A stretch of DNA of 64,000 nt from Siphonodentalium dalli (taxonomy: Eukaryota; Mollusca; Scaphopoda; Gadilida; Siphonodentaliidae): NCBI GenBank assembly GCA_032622095.1, contig CP136065.1, positions 68,725,675-68,789,674 on the forward strand, in the 5' to 3' direction. A program made the translations under genes and the position numbers. The notes beneath the pieces are model-generated. The model was not told the DNA's origin and did not search any database. It saw only the letters and a list, made by a program, of their open reading frames with translations. The stretch's first letter is position 1. Every line of letters begins with the position of its first letter. Shown one piece after another: positions 33,601 to 47,500 of this stretch.

Positions 33601-36600
33601 TGAATAAGTACATAATATCTCTTTAAATACCTGCTGTTTGATTGATGTTAATCTTTCCAGGGTCCAGTTGAGACATTTACCAAATTCTCTGCTGTCAGAC
33701 AGAAATGTTTCAGTAAACCCATCATTTGTTTTGAGGGCAGAGACCTCTGTATTTGTTATTATGAGCAGTGGTAGCATTATAAGGTTGTTAACCATGCCCT
33801 TGTCACCCTCTGTCAGGAATCTCTCATCAGCACTGGAGATGAAAGAAACATTATGATGTCATCAGTGGGCTTCTGGTTAACTAAATTTTTCATCATACAT
33901 GTTAAGGCTGTAACGATTCATCGTGAAATCAAGGTATTGCGATACACTCTCAAATTATATGCACACCATATCATGTCACATGTATCGCGATACAGGAAAT
34001 CAAGTAATTTCTGAAGATGGGCATGTGTAAATGAGAAAAATCTGCAGTGTTCTCTCAAATATACATGTATATTATGTGTAGTTGACTCATCTAGCCAACA
34101 ATTAAACTCTACCTCCAGTTATAAACATGTTGGTTATGATAGTTCAGGTGGTATTTATTTGGAAAGACTAATTTAGTGTATCTTGATATGTATTTCGTTA
34201 CAGTCCTAATGCATGTACAGTAATGCCGTAAGTAATCAACTCCTTAACCACAGCAGAATTATGGGTAACTTTTCAGGATTTAGTCGGAAAATGGCTTTTT
34301 GCAATTCATTGGAAAGCTCTCCTAATATACGAGCGCAAGAACTAAAAGAAAATTATATTTACTAAAATAAAAGACTAAAAGAAAATTTATATCTCCCAAT
34401 ATACTAAATATTGAATAAATATTGAATACTAAATTCATTATCATGATGTATAATAGGACTTAGAGGGTGTTATACATTTCTGTCAGGTTAATACCGTAAA
34501 TATAATTTTCTTTTAGTCCTTGCGCTCGTATATTGGGAGAGCTTTCCAATGAATTTAGTATTCAATATTTATTATTAAATTAACAATATCTATTCAATAT
34601 TTAGTATATTTTCAAAAATTTATATCTCCCAATATACGACTAAATTCATTGGACTAAAAGAAAATTTATATCTCTCAATATACGAGCGCCTGCGGCGCAT
34701 AAGATACTATAGGTGGGCGGATTGGGAGGTGGGGTGGGTACTTACCAATATACGAGCGCCTGCGGCGCATAAGATACTATAGGTGGCAGGATGGGGGGAG
34801 GTGGGTGGGTACTTACCAATATACGAGCGCCTGCGGCGCAGAAGATACTATAGGTGGCGGGGATGGGGAGGTGGGTGGGTACTTACTTATGGGCAAGCTC
34901 ATTGACTTCCAAGTCAATCCTGGATATTTTGAATGTGCAAGGAGCTAATTATGTTATCGTCGAATAACGAGGATGAATGTTGCAACAAAACAAAGATGTT
35001 CTCATTCGATACTACATGAAGTGCAACATGGATTTATATTTTCTTTCGGAATCATATTGTGAAAATGTATTATTTGGCAATTTTTTAGAAGGCTATTCAG
35101 GCTATTAGTGGTTCTTTGCCAATTCCATTCATGAATGAACATTTCCATTAAACATAATATAAATCAACAAACCCAGAGGATGAATTTAGTGATGATACCC
35201 TGCACATCACTAAATTCACCTTCTGGGGACCTCATTCTGCTTAGCCTCATCTTTCCTGGAAAATATCTTTATTATGAAATTAACAAGTTTTAAAGTTTCT
35301 TTAGAAACTTCTTCAGAAAGATTTTTTTTAATTTTTCTAATTTAGTTTCTCTATATACCCAAATTGGCAGACGACACATTGCACAATCGAGGTGTGCAAT
35401 GGGTGAACATCACAATATTCACCATCTGGGAACTTAAATCTGAGTCTAGGTCTCCCATAGCAGATGAGGCCATTCAGAATGAATTCCCCAGAGAATTTAG
35501 TGTGTGTACCGTTACTAACTGCACCCCCTGGGGACCTCATTCTGCAAATGTTCAGCACAATTTCAAGCTTGTGCACAAGCAATAATATGAGTAATAATAT
35601 GAGTACCAAACCTAAGTAAAAGATTGATGCACACAAGTAATAATATGTGACCCGCCATATCAAATCCAGTCGGGATATTTTTTACCCTGTGCCAATGCAT
35701 TCTCTTATATATGCGAGTCGACCATAGGTCGCCTCGCATATATAAGAGAATGCATTGGCCTAACAATTTTTTATCATTTTTTAAAAATAAATGTTTCTGA
35801 CAATTTTTAGGACATAAAATAAAAAACATCCATTACCCTGCAGGGAACCCCACACATATATAGAAGCATATAGAAGAGTGTCGTCTGCTCATGTTTGTCT
35901 GGGGCTCTGTATGGGTGAAATTATAAAATTGTTAAAGAATACAAGAAAAAATTATTAAAATTGTAAAAAATTGGTAGGTCAATGCATTCATTCTCTTATA
36001 TATTCGAGGCGACCTATGGTCGACTCTCATATATAAGAGAATGCATTGGCACAGGGTAAAAAAATCCCGACTTCCGACTGGATTTGATATGGCGGGTCAC
36101 ATATGAGTAACAAACCTAAGTAATATACAGCCAAGCTTCTGGGATGAGTTGATCTTGTTTCTTTCCATTAGCGATCTCACTGTCTTTAAGATGATCTTTG
36201 TTTGCTCTGCCGAACAATTCCTATAAAGTATAATAAACTGCATATACTGAGATATCGATATCGGAGGAATAACCAGGATTTTTGCAGGCCCAAATTTTCT
36301 TTTGGTAAAATGAATATAATTTTCATCAAAATATCTAAGAAGTTACCAAATGCTATAAGGTTGGTTCTGAAATAATAGTAATTATAGTAAGCCCATCCCT
36401 GAGGATAAGCCCAGTCTATGTTTTACTCCCAAAAAAAGACCACCCCCATTTTTAGGACTTAGAAGGCGATATACATTTCTGTCAGGTTAATACCGGTAAC
36501 TCTAAATGAAGATGACAAAAATTCATGCACAAAAATAGCACTAATACTTCAGTTAATTTCCATTGCTAACTCATTTACTAGTAATACAAACTGCCTCATT

Positions 36601-38468
36601 GTTTCGCAAAATGCTGTACTATAATATATACATGTAGGATGATCTTTGTGACTTATTTTAAATATTTATTTACCAATAATAAAACACAAATCAAAGTATT
36701 TTCATTAATAAAATATTATACATCATGACTCATATAAAAGATTACATTAAATTATCACATTCAATGAATGCAAACTGATATTTTTCTTGTGGGGGTCCTC
36801 AAAGATAAGCCCAGTCTCAATTTTTTGTGTTAAACATTTCACCCCCCCAGGCTTACTGATGGGTGTATACAGTAATTAGATATCACATATCTGCCATGAG
36901 TGACCTCGGCTGATATCACTACAAACTTGGCTGATAACCCACTAAACTTGGCTGATAACCCACCAAATTCGGCTGATATCAGTTGTGACCTCATCAAGCA
37001 AAGCATAGTGTTTACAACCAACGTAACAGCCAGTGGGTGGATGCAATCACCATGATATAACGACAATTTCAAAGTTGACCTGAAGTAATGGCAAGTAATG
37101 GCGAGTGTTTCATGCCATTTCGGACTGGTGTTTGCTGCGTAATTTCAATGGAAATGGTGAATATACTTGGATATATAATGCATGGTCACACACAAAGTTA
37201 CAACTTGTCAAAATCTTATATCAGATGTAAATTTAATGATTTAGTTTATTAGTAATGGTATTACCATATAATCGATCTAATCAATAATGAGCTTATTACT
37301 TGGTTAGTTGGATATCGGTTGAGATATATCAGCCCTCGGTAACTTCATATAATAATATGAATTTACCTCGGGCTGTACCTCGGCCGATATCAAGCTAACC
37401 AAGTAATATATGTAGGATATTGTTATTATTTTAGACTCGCAGATGTTTTTTTCTTTTATACTCTAATTAGGGTATAAGTACATGAAAAGAGATGCTGTCA
37501 TTACATTAGTATGGTGTGTCCGACAATGCCCCAAAACAGTTTGAAATTATATTGGCTTTTGTAACATAACAATCAGATTTCAGGGATCAAAATAGATTAA
37601 ATTAAACTGTTCAATATACGGACTTTATATGCCATAGAAAGACTTATTAACGTGACTATATTCAGAAAATCGGGTCATGATTTTACTTGGTCAAAGATTG
37701 AGTATTCATTGAAGTCTATTCCTCGTATAGTTAAATGAAAGTGTCAATGACACGGTAGTTCACAGTAAAAAATGTACCAATCTATATATATAAAACCCGT
37801 CGTCTGTGTGTGTGTGTGTGTATCTGTGCGTGTATAACTCGGTCACACTTTTGGCGCGTTTATAACTTTTCAACCATGTGTCCAATGGAGCCCAAATTTG
37901 GAACACAGATAATATTCTGCCGTAGAAGATGACTCACCAACTTTCATGCCGATTGGTCAGGGAGAACATGAGATCGAGCATGGTCCCCAAACACCAAATT
38001 TGCACTCAAGTAGACACTATTTCTTATGTTTGTCGAAATGACGTCATGATTGTGACGTCGTACACAAACCCACACTTGCGTTGCTATTGCATTGACAAAA
38101 TTTCCATGTGCTCTACCAATTAAAAGCATTGTTGAAAATGGGTGCTATAAATTAATTGTCAGATCAGGTTGAGTGTGAATATAAGTAATGCATGTTGTTT
38201 TTGTCGTGGAAGTGCATGGGGTGTAGAGTCGAGACTCAAACGTTCTATACCATCGCTGGAAATGGGTGCTAAATGGTCTTTTAATATGCCGCTTCCGTGT
38301 GAATATAAACTGTAATGGATTGTATCTTTGTTATGAAAGTTGTGCATTGAGTGTGGAATCGAAGGAGTACATAATTATACGGTTCCAAGACGGCAAATTT
38401 AAAAATTGGAGCAAAAATGGGCCGCAAAAATGGGCCTGTTCAAGATCATAATGCATGTGCGCAAAGCT

Positions 38469-38506
<38 letters not shown>

Positions 38507-41500
38507 CTGCAGGCCAATCTGTCGCTGAATAAAGGCTCTGTTTTAGTTACTGTAATATATATAATAGTAATAAAGTAATATAAGTTGATTATGTTGCATT
38601 CCATATGTGCATGCATATGTGGATGGTGGTAGAAAATACAGTTTTTCAGTGCTTCCAAACTATAGGCTCATAGCGTACTGTAAAGGGGCCGCAGACCCCT
38701 CCGCCGCTGAATAAATGCTCCCAAATGGAGTCAGTTTCAGTTAGTAAATACAGTAATAAACTAATATGTTGATTGTGTTGCGTTCCAAATGTACATTAAT
38801 ATATGTGGGGTAGGTGGGGGTACAGAATAAAGTTTAAGTTCAATAAAGTGTTCCCACGTGCCACCAGCGAAAGAGAAGCCTGACCAATCCAGTACTGATA
38901 TAGAAATGATAATGTGCCCATGACTGCGGATACCAGAAAGTAACGAAGAACACTTATATACCCGTCATTTTGACGGGCAATCCCCTAGTTGTTATATCTC
39001 TCTTGAAAGTAACACTGAAAATCCTAAATGATTTTGAAAATCCGAAATGATTTTGAGTTTTTGTAACATTTATTGTTTGAATTTCCAACAACACGAAAAT
39101 AAAAAATCTGACGAGTCGCCATCCAAGTCACAGGCTATAATTAGAATTAGTTATGATGTTACAATCTTGGATAGCGACTCATCAATCTCACACAGGCACT
39201 TTAAATACTTGTCTATATTATTATTAAAGTAATGGTATGTGTCAGCATGATATCAGCAGATTTTGATACAAACATTCTACAACTACATGTACATGTATGT
39301 GTGTGATGTAAACCTTACCTCAGGGCACTGTCAATATAATGTAGAATTTCGGTGTTAATTCTCTCTGAAGCAAATCCATATATCAACAGAAGCATCGAGA
39401 GAAACTTTGGCTTGACAAGCTCAGATATGATCGATCCAGAAAGAGAGGTATGTAGGCGATTCACAATCTGAAGACCTTGAGTGAGAAATTCTTCCACAGC
39501 GGGTCCCTTCATCCTCTCACCACATTCAATATGATGGTCCACTGATTGCGATACCTTGAAGTAGAGTTGTACGGAATTAGCAATTCAAATATCGCAATGT
39601 TTCAAAACTGTCACCGCAATATACTGAAGTACCGGTATTGATTATAATTTATAAGAGTTTTGGTGAAAGTTGGCATATATGAAATATCCCCTTAAAATGC
39701 AAATTTATAACAACATTGATAACAATTATCTTGAATATATTAATTTACGTGGATGATCTTACTCATGGGAACATGCTGTTAATTTACAGGTAGATGTAAG
39801 TATCAAACAAGAGCATGATTGCATGCATTTCATTCTCAACATGGGTTTCGACTTGGTAACAAATCATGTTCGCTGATCGCATGCATCTAATTACTTGAAC
39901 CAATTTGTCTGTACCATGTAATGGCAATTTGCATTTTCATGAGTAGATGCAGTTGGATTAACTCAACAAACTATTTTTAATGTTAAACGAGAGGACGATC
40001 ACGATCGGCAGATGTTTAACCCATACCTTGGCGATAGCGACTAGCCATAACTGATAATTTGTCAAAGATATGATCACAGGAATTAATCCATATATCAGTA
40101 CCCAACTTGAAATCAAAAGCTCAAATAATTTGTCTTAAGAAAGGGTTAAAGTATTTGGGTTGGGGAGGAGTAGTTTTAAATCTCATAACTCTGTCCCTAT
40201 TCACACAAGGACCTCTCACTGTGAGATCCAATGGTTTAGTGATTTCGGAAGACATGTTTAGGAGTTTAAGTTAACTCATTAGAAGCAAAAGTGATAAATC
40301 CCTATCTTTGCCACTTTTGACATGCCAGATATTCAAAATTTATTATTCACTTCTAAAGAGAAATTATAATTGCTTAGAACGACATATATGTAGGGGATTC
40401 CATCTCGTATTTAAATGGTACTTTAATTACCCCCCCCCCCCCTTCCCCCATTCTCCCCAGTTATTTGTTTATCAAATATGGACAGATATAAGATCAGATC
40501 TGACCTGTGTATTAAATAAGATTAAGTGTTTCATAACAGGGGTGTATGGTTTTCAAAAATATATGTAGTTTATACAATTCAAAAGTATTATCTATATAAT
40601 GTTATACAGACATAATATGATGGGGATGTTGGCCCCTATGACCACTAAATCGTTCATATAAAAGAAAGTAAGTTAGCCCTCATTTGAATGGTTTCACACA
40701 TTACAATGTTTTACAAGTAGCTTGGGCACTAAAAGCCACAACCTTCAATGTTAATCTTCTAAGTGCTCTGTGGCCCCTAAAATTCAATCAACCATGAAAA
40801 TGTGAACAAATGGGAAAATAAAGTTCCTGGAAATACTAACATCTACCATATTGATTTTCAAAACAAGTCATCACTTACAATAGTCATGTATATTTATCTG
40901 CCTGTTTCCCATTGCATAGATAAATCATATTGGCTATCAGCTGTTGTTTTAATTTCAAATTGAAAGCACGTGTCTGAAGGGTTAATATATTTTTCAAAAA
41001 TCAATTAATCAGTCAATACCAAAATTGATAGAAGTGAATAGTGTGCAAAGATACCCAATAGATATTAAGAGATATGAGGAAGAGTCCATGTACATTATAG
41101 CATGTTGTCTATGGAAACCTTGGAAAGGGTTAATTATTTTTGAAGCAAATTAATGGAATTTAGAAGACACTAATATAGGTGAGGGGGGGCCCTTATATCA
41201 CCCTGTAATGAAATTTAAAGAATAGGAAAAACACCAGTCTTGTGCTGCCATTAATCAATTTGACAGTTAGAATAAACAAACAGCCAGCCACCAGTGTTGT
41301 TTATCTTGCTTGACCCACCAGAGCTCTGTATCATATGTCATCACTCATGTCATAACAGATTTCACTTGGAATGACAACATCTATAAAAATCCTCTCATAT
41401 ACTCTGGATGTTGGATGATCACATGGTAATTTATTGATATCATTATATTACATGAAACTATTGCAATAAAATCTTCATATATTCAAAACAGGATATCACA

Positions 41501-44500
41501 CCTAATTAATCGTATAAAACTAAAATAAATGAAAATGTCAAAAAAAATTTATTATTTAATATTTTTTTTTATTGTTATTTAAAGTTCAAACAAAATTTAA
41601 TATTTGTATATGCTAAATTTAGCAAGAAGCTAAATCTAAAAAAAATTTAATTTAAAAAAAAAAAAAAAAAATCTCGAAAAAGGGTCATAACTCCTTTAAA
41701 ATTAATCGGATCAAACCCATATTCGGACTCGATCTGTATTTTGAGCTGTGAAACTCACATACCAAATTTGGTTCCAATCAGATAAAAAATGATTGAGTTA
41801 TGGCAGAATGCGTGAATTATAAGTTGAAAAAGGGCCATAACTTTGTAACAAAAACTCGGATCAAACCCAAATTCGAACTCGATCTGTATTTTTGGCTGAG
41901 AAACCCATATACAAAATTTGGTTTCGATCGGATAGAAAATATTTGAGTTATCGCATTACTCGTAAAGTGTCTACGGACAGACAGACAGACAGACAGACGG
42001 ACAGACAGACGGACGAACGACGAGTGGTCAATCCGGGCAACGACACTATGTTTACCATACTATGGTATGGGTAAACATAAAAATGTCAAGGCATTGAGCG
42101 ATGATTAAGTAATGATCAGAAATAATTTGAGTTGCCAATAAAGCGGGAGAAATTTATTTTGGGCCGTGTAAGACGTATTGAGTTTTCACATTTACATGTA
42201 GGTGTTGACGATTCAAGATGGACAAATTTAGGGAGAAGTGGCACATTTCAGGGAGAAGATATATCCTAAGTCACCATCTAGCTGGTCCCTCCTGACCCTG
42301 GAAACTATATAAAACGTATTTACGAAGAGATAATCCATCTTTAATACCACACAGTCCTACCTTAAAGACAAACTCCTCAAGCCATTTTCTGTGCGCATCA
42401 CAGATATTCTGAGACTGTACTCCTTCCCTAATTGTAACTTCGACTAACCCTCTTGCTTCTTTCGATAAATAGATATTCTCAGATTTACTCAAGGCAGCCA
42501 ATGCATCGCTGAAAAACTCTGAAAATTGAATGGTGATCTAATTTTAGAGACAGAACCTTCTTTGCCAAGTAAATTTACAAAAAAAATATCAGAAAGGTAA
42601 ATACCTAAACGTGTGCCTTCCTCGTCATGGGAATATGGCCTACGACATCTAATATTTTTATTTACCAATTCACGCAGAATTGTCTACGATTAAAGGAACT
42701 CAATCTCTCAGTTATCCTAAATTAGAAATTTAAACAGATGCTTGTTGAAGATGTAATGTTTTGAAGGCATTGATAGCACGGTGGGGAGCGCAAACGAACA
42801 AAAATATAATATATGAGAATTTGATAAACTGACAGAAAGTATAGCCTTTTGACTGTTACAAGCATCTGCTAGTTTATTCATACTTTACTTCTTCCAAAAT
42901 ACTCAGTAGTTTTCTATAACATTCTGATCAAAGTTGCCAGTCGGAAGTTCGTGGATACACCAGTCCATACATCTAGGATAATCCTTCGACTGACAACTTT
43001 GCTCAGAATGTTACAGCAAATAACTCAGTGAACTGTGAGTTTGTAGTCCAACTTTTTACACAAATGTGGTATCGGCTTGTTTGAAAAATAGTATAGCATA
43101 TGCTCGTTGCTGCCAGAGTACAATGTATTCATAAAAATTATGTACACAGTAAAACCTCTCCAAACCGAACACCCTTTGGACCGAATCTTCTGTTCGGTTT
43201 AGAGAGGTGTTCGGTTCATGCCATCACGTGTTTGGTTTCTGAATCGATGTTACTATAGTGCTAAATGTGATAGTCACTCAGTGATTATTCATCAGTGGCA
43301 ACCAGCGAAATTGCTTGTACTATAAAATGGGACCCAAAGTGAGTGGTAATCCTGGTAATGACAGCAGACGATCGCATCAACTTTGTCATAAGAAGCTCCC
43401 AAACGTTACAAACACACTGGGCGGAATAATGTTAACTATATATCAGGTGTTTCGTTTGTTGTTCTTTATAAGTTATTTCCAAATTCTCAATCATTCATAT
43501 ATTCGAATGCCACCATGCCACATACAGATCACCATTGTGTAGTACCTCCAAAAAGACAACACAGTTTGTAATTTATAACGCTCTCTATTGTCTCTGTTGG
43601 AAGACGGAAGCATGGACGCTCTTTATATTTATATGTCACAATACCACATACCAAATCAACCATGATACCTCAAAAACGATCACGTTTATAATTAGGAATG
43701 CTCTTTATTGTCTATCGCATTTGGTGATGGAAGCATGGACGCTCTTTATTCGCTGAGGTGATCATTGGATTGTTTTTCCAGACTATACAACAATTAAAAA
43801 CTTCCTCTCTTGAAGTCAATATCTGCCATCAAAATGTAAAATAAAAAACAAAAACAAACAACAAACTGAAAAACAATAATTATTGTAGTCTCGACAGTCT
43901 GTTGTATATTCAAGTTAATTCTTTTGTTTACCCACTATCTGATGGCTGGAATGATTTAGCAAATGGTCCACAGTCGTGCACTTCTCCACAGAAAAGACTT
44001 TGTGTAAAGAAACAGAGAGGAACATTACTATGACGAATATAGGCCATCGCGATATATGTACTATAGTATATTAACCAATCACTTTTTTATTCAAACCCCA
44101 TTTGTGTTTAATTGGACTCCTATAGCTCACACCGGTATGACACTATTTCCGTGGTATAAATTTGCTTCCGAAATTTGTACCATACAACGAAGAAGAAGAA
44201 GAAGCTAGAAGGTCCAACTTGTATTCTTTCAGAAACAGTTCAATTTCGTTTCGCACTATATTCCGCTCATTGCATTTATGCATAAATTAATCTCATTTCT
44301 CTCCACTTTTATCGCTTCGAACTACACTTTAGCCATCATTATTCGTTATATAATTTACATTTTAGCAAAACCTGTTCATAATAAGCATATTCAAACAGTT
44401 TTTGTTTAATGGCGAGCATTGTATTGGCGATCATTTAATGGCGATCACTTGTATTTTTCGTACAAAGGTATTTAATCGGAGACTGCGATATTTCATATAT

Positions 44501-47500
44501 ATGTAATTGATCAACTCGTCACGTGATTGGAGGAATTATTTCAAGCTCCGCCCACCGCTGTCACCTGTAAGCAAATCAGGAAAACTTACCGCGTCGATCA
44601 TGTAGCTGATCGGTCATGTGACCGCGTTGTAGTATTGTGATTGGACCAATCAGTCATGTGACTTATCTGAGTAATATCTTCGGATTTTTCCGCGATTTTT
44701 TAAATATCATAATAATAAATATATTATCTGCTCGATTTAGAATTTTCTTGGCGAAATGGGTCTATTAGATATATATAATTAGTATTATGACGATAAAAAA
44801 AATATTTTTTTCACAAAATAATTCCAGCAAAACGATCTCAAATTTCTCAAAAAAATATAAGAAACAAAACACGTATTTTCAGCAATATTCCTTCCATGTA
44901 GGCATGTTTTGAGATGTAGTGTAGTTTTATTGGAACTCTTCCGCTACTTGGGAGACATCATCTCCAAGCCTGAGTTTAGTGTGCCTGTCATTTGGCAGAC
45001 ATAGACTCAGATTGAATTTCCCAAATAGTGAATATTGTGATGTACACCCATTGGGAACCTCGATTATGCAATGTCATCTAGAGAAATAATAAATAGGATT
45101 CCTTCTGTAATTTGTGTTATCTGCTTATTTTTCCTGAAAACCCCTCCAGATGAATAGTCGCCCATCCCAATGTATTCTTTTATAACTGATTGGGAGAATC
45201 CATTTCATATAGAAAGGGTAAGGTACAGTCAGTGTTCATGCTGGGCCGAAAAATCTATTGGCCAATTTAATGAATATTTTAGTTTTATTTAACATCTAAT
45301 ATTCAATATAATTATGTCCATACCTCCACATACTGTGTCAAGATTCTTTTGGCCAATTTAATGAATATTTTAGTTTTATTTAACATCTAATATTCAATAT
45401 AATTATGTCCATACCTCCACATACTGTGTCAAGATTCTTTGAAAATACCATTGAAAATATATCTCTACCCACCATCTACCATTCAGCCTTAACAAAGGAT
45501 TCATTACTGTTCATCCTCATTACTGTTTTATTACATTGTTTGATAGTGCACTACCATGAGTGCCTTTTGTTGCCCATTAAGCTGTATAACCTGATCAATT
45601 AGCAGATGACAATACTATAAAATTGATTCTCCTGTTGCTCCCTTTACAAAACCAATTTGGGTTTTAGAATTAGATTTCCGAATTTGGGGTAAAAACAACT
45701 TTGATAAAATTTATTTTGGCCAGTTTCGAAACAAATTGGCCATTGGCCAATTTGGCCTATGACAGTGTGAATCCTGGGTACAACATAGCTAACATAATCA
45801 GGGTTTCTTACCAGGGAATTTATCAAACAATGTGCACTTCTCAACCTCCTGACTGAACACTGCTTGTAGGGTCTGAAATAGAGATGTTCGCACCATCAAC
45901 GAATCCATGTAACAGATCCTGATGTGGCAAAAGAGCTCCATGACGAGATCAGATATTTCTGCATACAAAAAGCTCTTCAAAGCCATACTATGGACCAATT
46001 TAAGACAGAAGACAATGATCTTTGGGTCAGTTTTTCTAGTTACTACAGTTTTTAGAAAACTTTGTACATCACTTCTCATCATCTCATCAGTGGTGGTGAC
46101 TGAAAAAAAATAATACAGAAACTCATTAAAATATTTAGATACATGTAATAAAGACTGAGTCAAAATAAGCGATCATTTATTAAGAATAATATATCTGAGA
46201 GGATCCTGCACAAGAACCCTTCCAGATACAGATTTTTGTGACCACAGTCTTTTTTGTGGTGGCCACTTCTTTTTCTCTTAAAGATAACTTTGTCTTGAAA
46301 GTTGGTGGCAGTGACTTTGTTCTTAATGAAATTTGAATGCAATATGCACAATGTTGAAAAGTACGGGAACACACATTGACAACCATGACACATAAACCAT
46401 GCATATTTCAGTGAGGTGCCTCGACTACCAGTGTTGAAACCTGAATTTACGATTTATTATAACATTGCAGTCATCTAAGTGTGCATAAATCGTATTAATA
46501 ATTTCCACGTCACAAGCTTCCCTCAATTTCGAGATTGTGACCCCTAGTGCTTCCGTACGTTGTCTTCTCCTGTTGGTCGCCTCCATGTCAAGTTGTTCAC
46601 TTTATCCAATCATGTAAGACATATCGAGTGAATGTTCTTGACCTTTATAAAGATATTACCTGTACATGCGAATATAAATGGAGAACATTGGACGTATTCT
46701 AACAAAATCTGATATATTCACATAAAATGCTACCTAGTGTTGAAACGACTATGGTTTTTCAGTCGACTAAATGACAGTCAAAAATCGAGTCAAAGTCGAC
46801 TAATCAACAACCCCCATTCCCATGAAAAACATTCCTTTTACTATGTGGCCATTGACTACCACAAAAACGAGAAATTTGACTAATGATTATGTCTTTTGAT
46901 CTACCCAACATTGTCAATAAATGTAGTTAGTATCTACTGGTACCTATAAATAGGTCATCAAATTATATTTGATATCATTTTAAAATTGAAGTAAATCACT
47001 GCGAGGTAACTGCTGTTAACAAGTTCCCATTTTTCGCGGTAGTTACATCGAGACTCAGAAGCGGTGCTCTCGGAAGTTTGCATCCAGCTAATTAATACCC
47101 GGTGTTTGGTTTGCATTTGATTATGTATAGGTTTCTCACTTAATGTTGTATAATGATATATTCATCATACAATATCTGGACACATTAGTCCATACTCCTA
47201 CATGTAGTCTCATACTGAATTAATTCCACACAGCGTCCATAACGTGTGCACATGATGCGACACAAATTGAAAGGAAACTAAAGGTTTACAAAGCGCGGTA
47301 GCTGGTACTGTTATCTTTGATCGGCCATCACGCAACAATGTATATTTAATATCCACATTAGTCAATTTCATAACTGGTTTTCGTGTAAGTAAATCTACTA
47401 AATAGGGCAGCTTTTGTTTTAACTTTTAACACTGTTGTTGCAGTTGTTGGTACATGTATATTGTATTGTACCATTGTTCTGTTAAAACATACTGTAGTAC

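Noticed and set aside
36116-36220. Alternative BRAT1 exon 5 reading (ELFGRANKDHLKDSE) with donor GGCT/GTATAT
   Set aside because: It breaks phase with exon 4; the chosen reading fits both neighbours and the human alignment.
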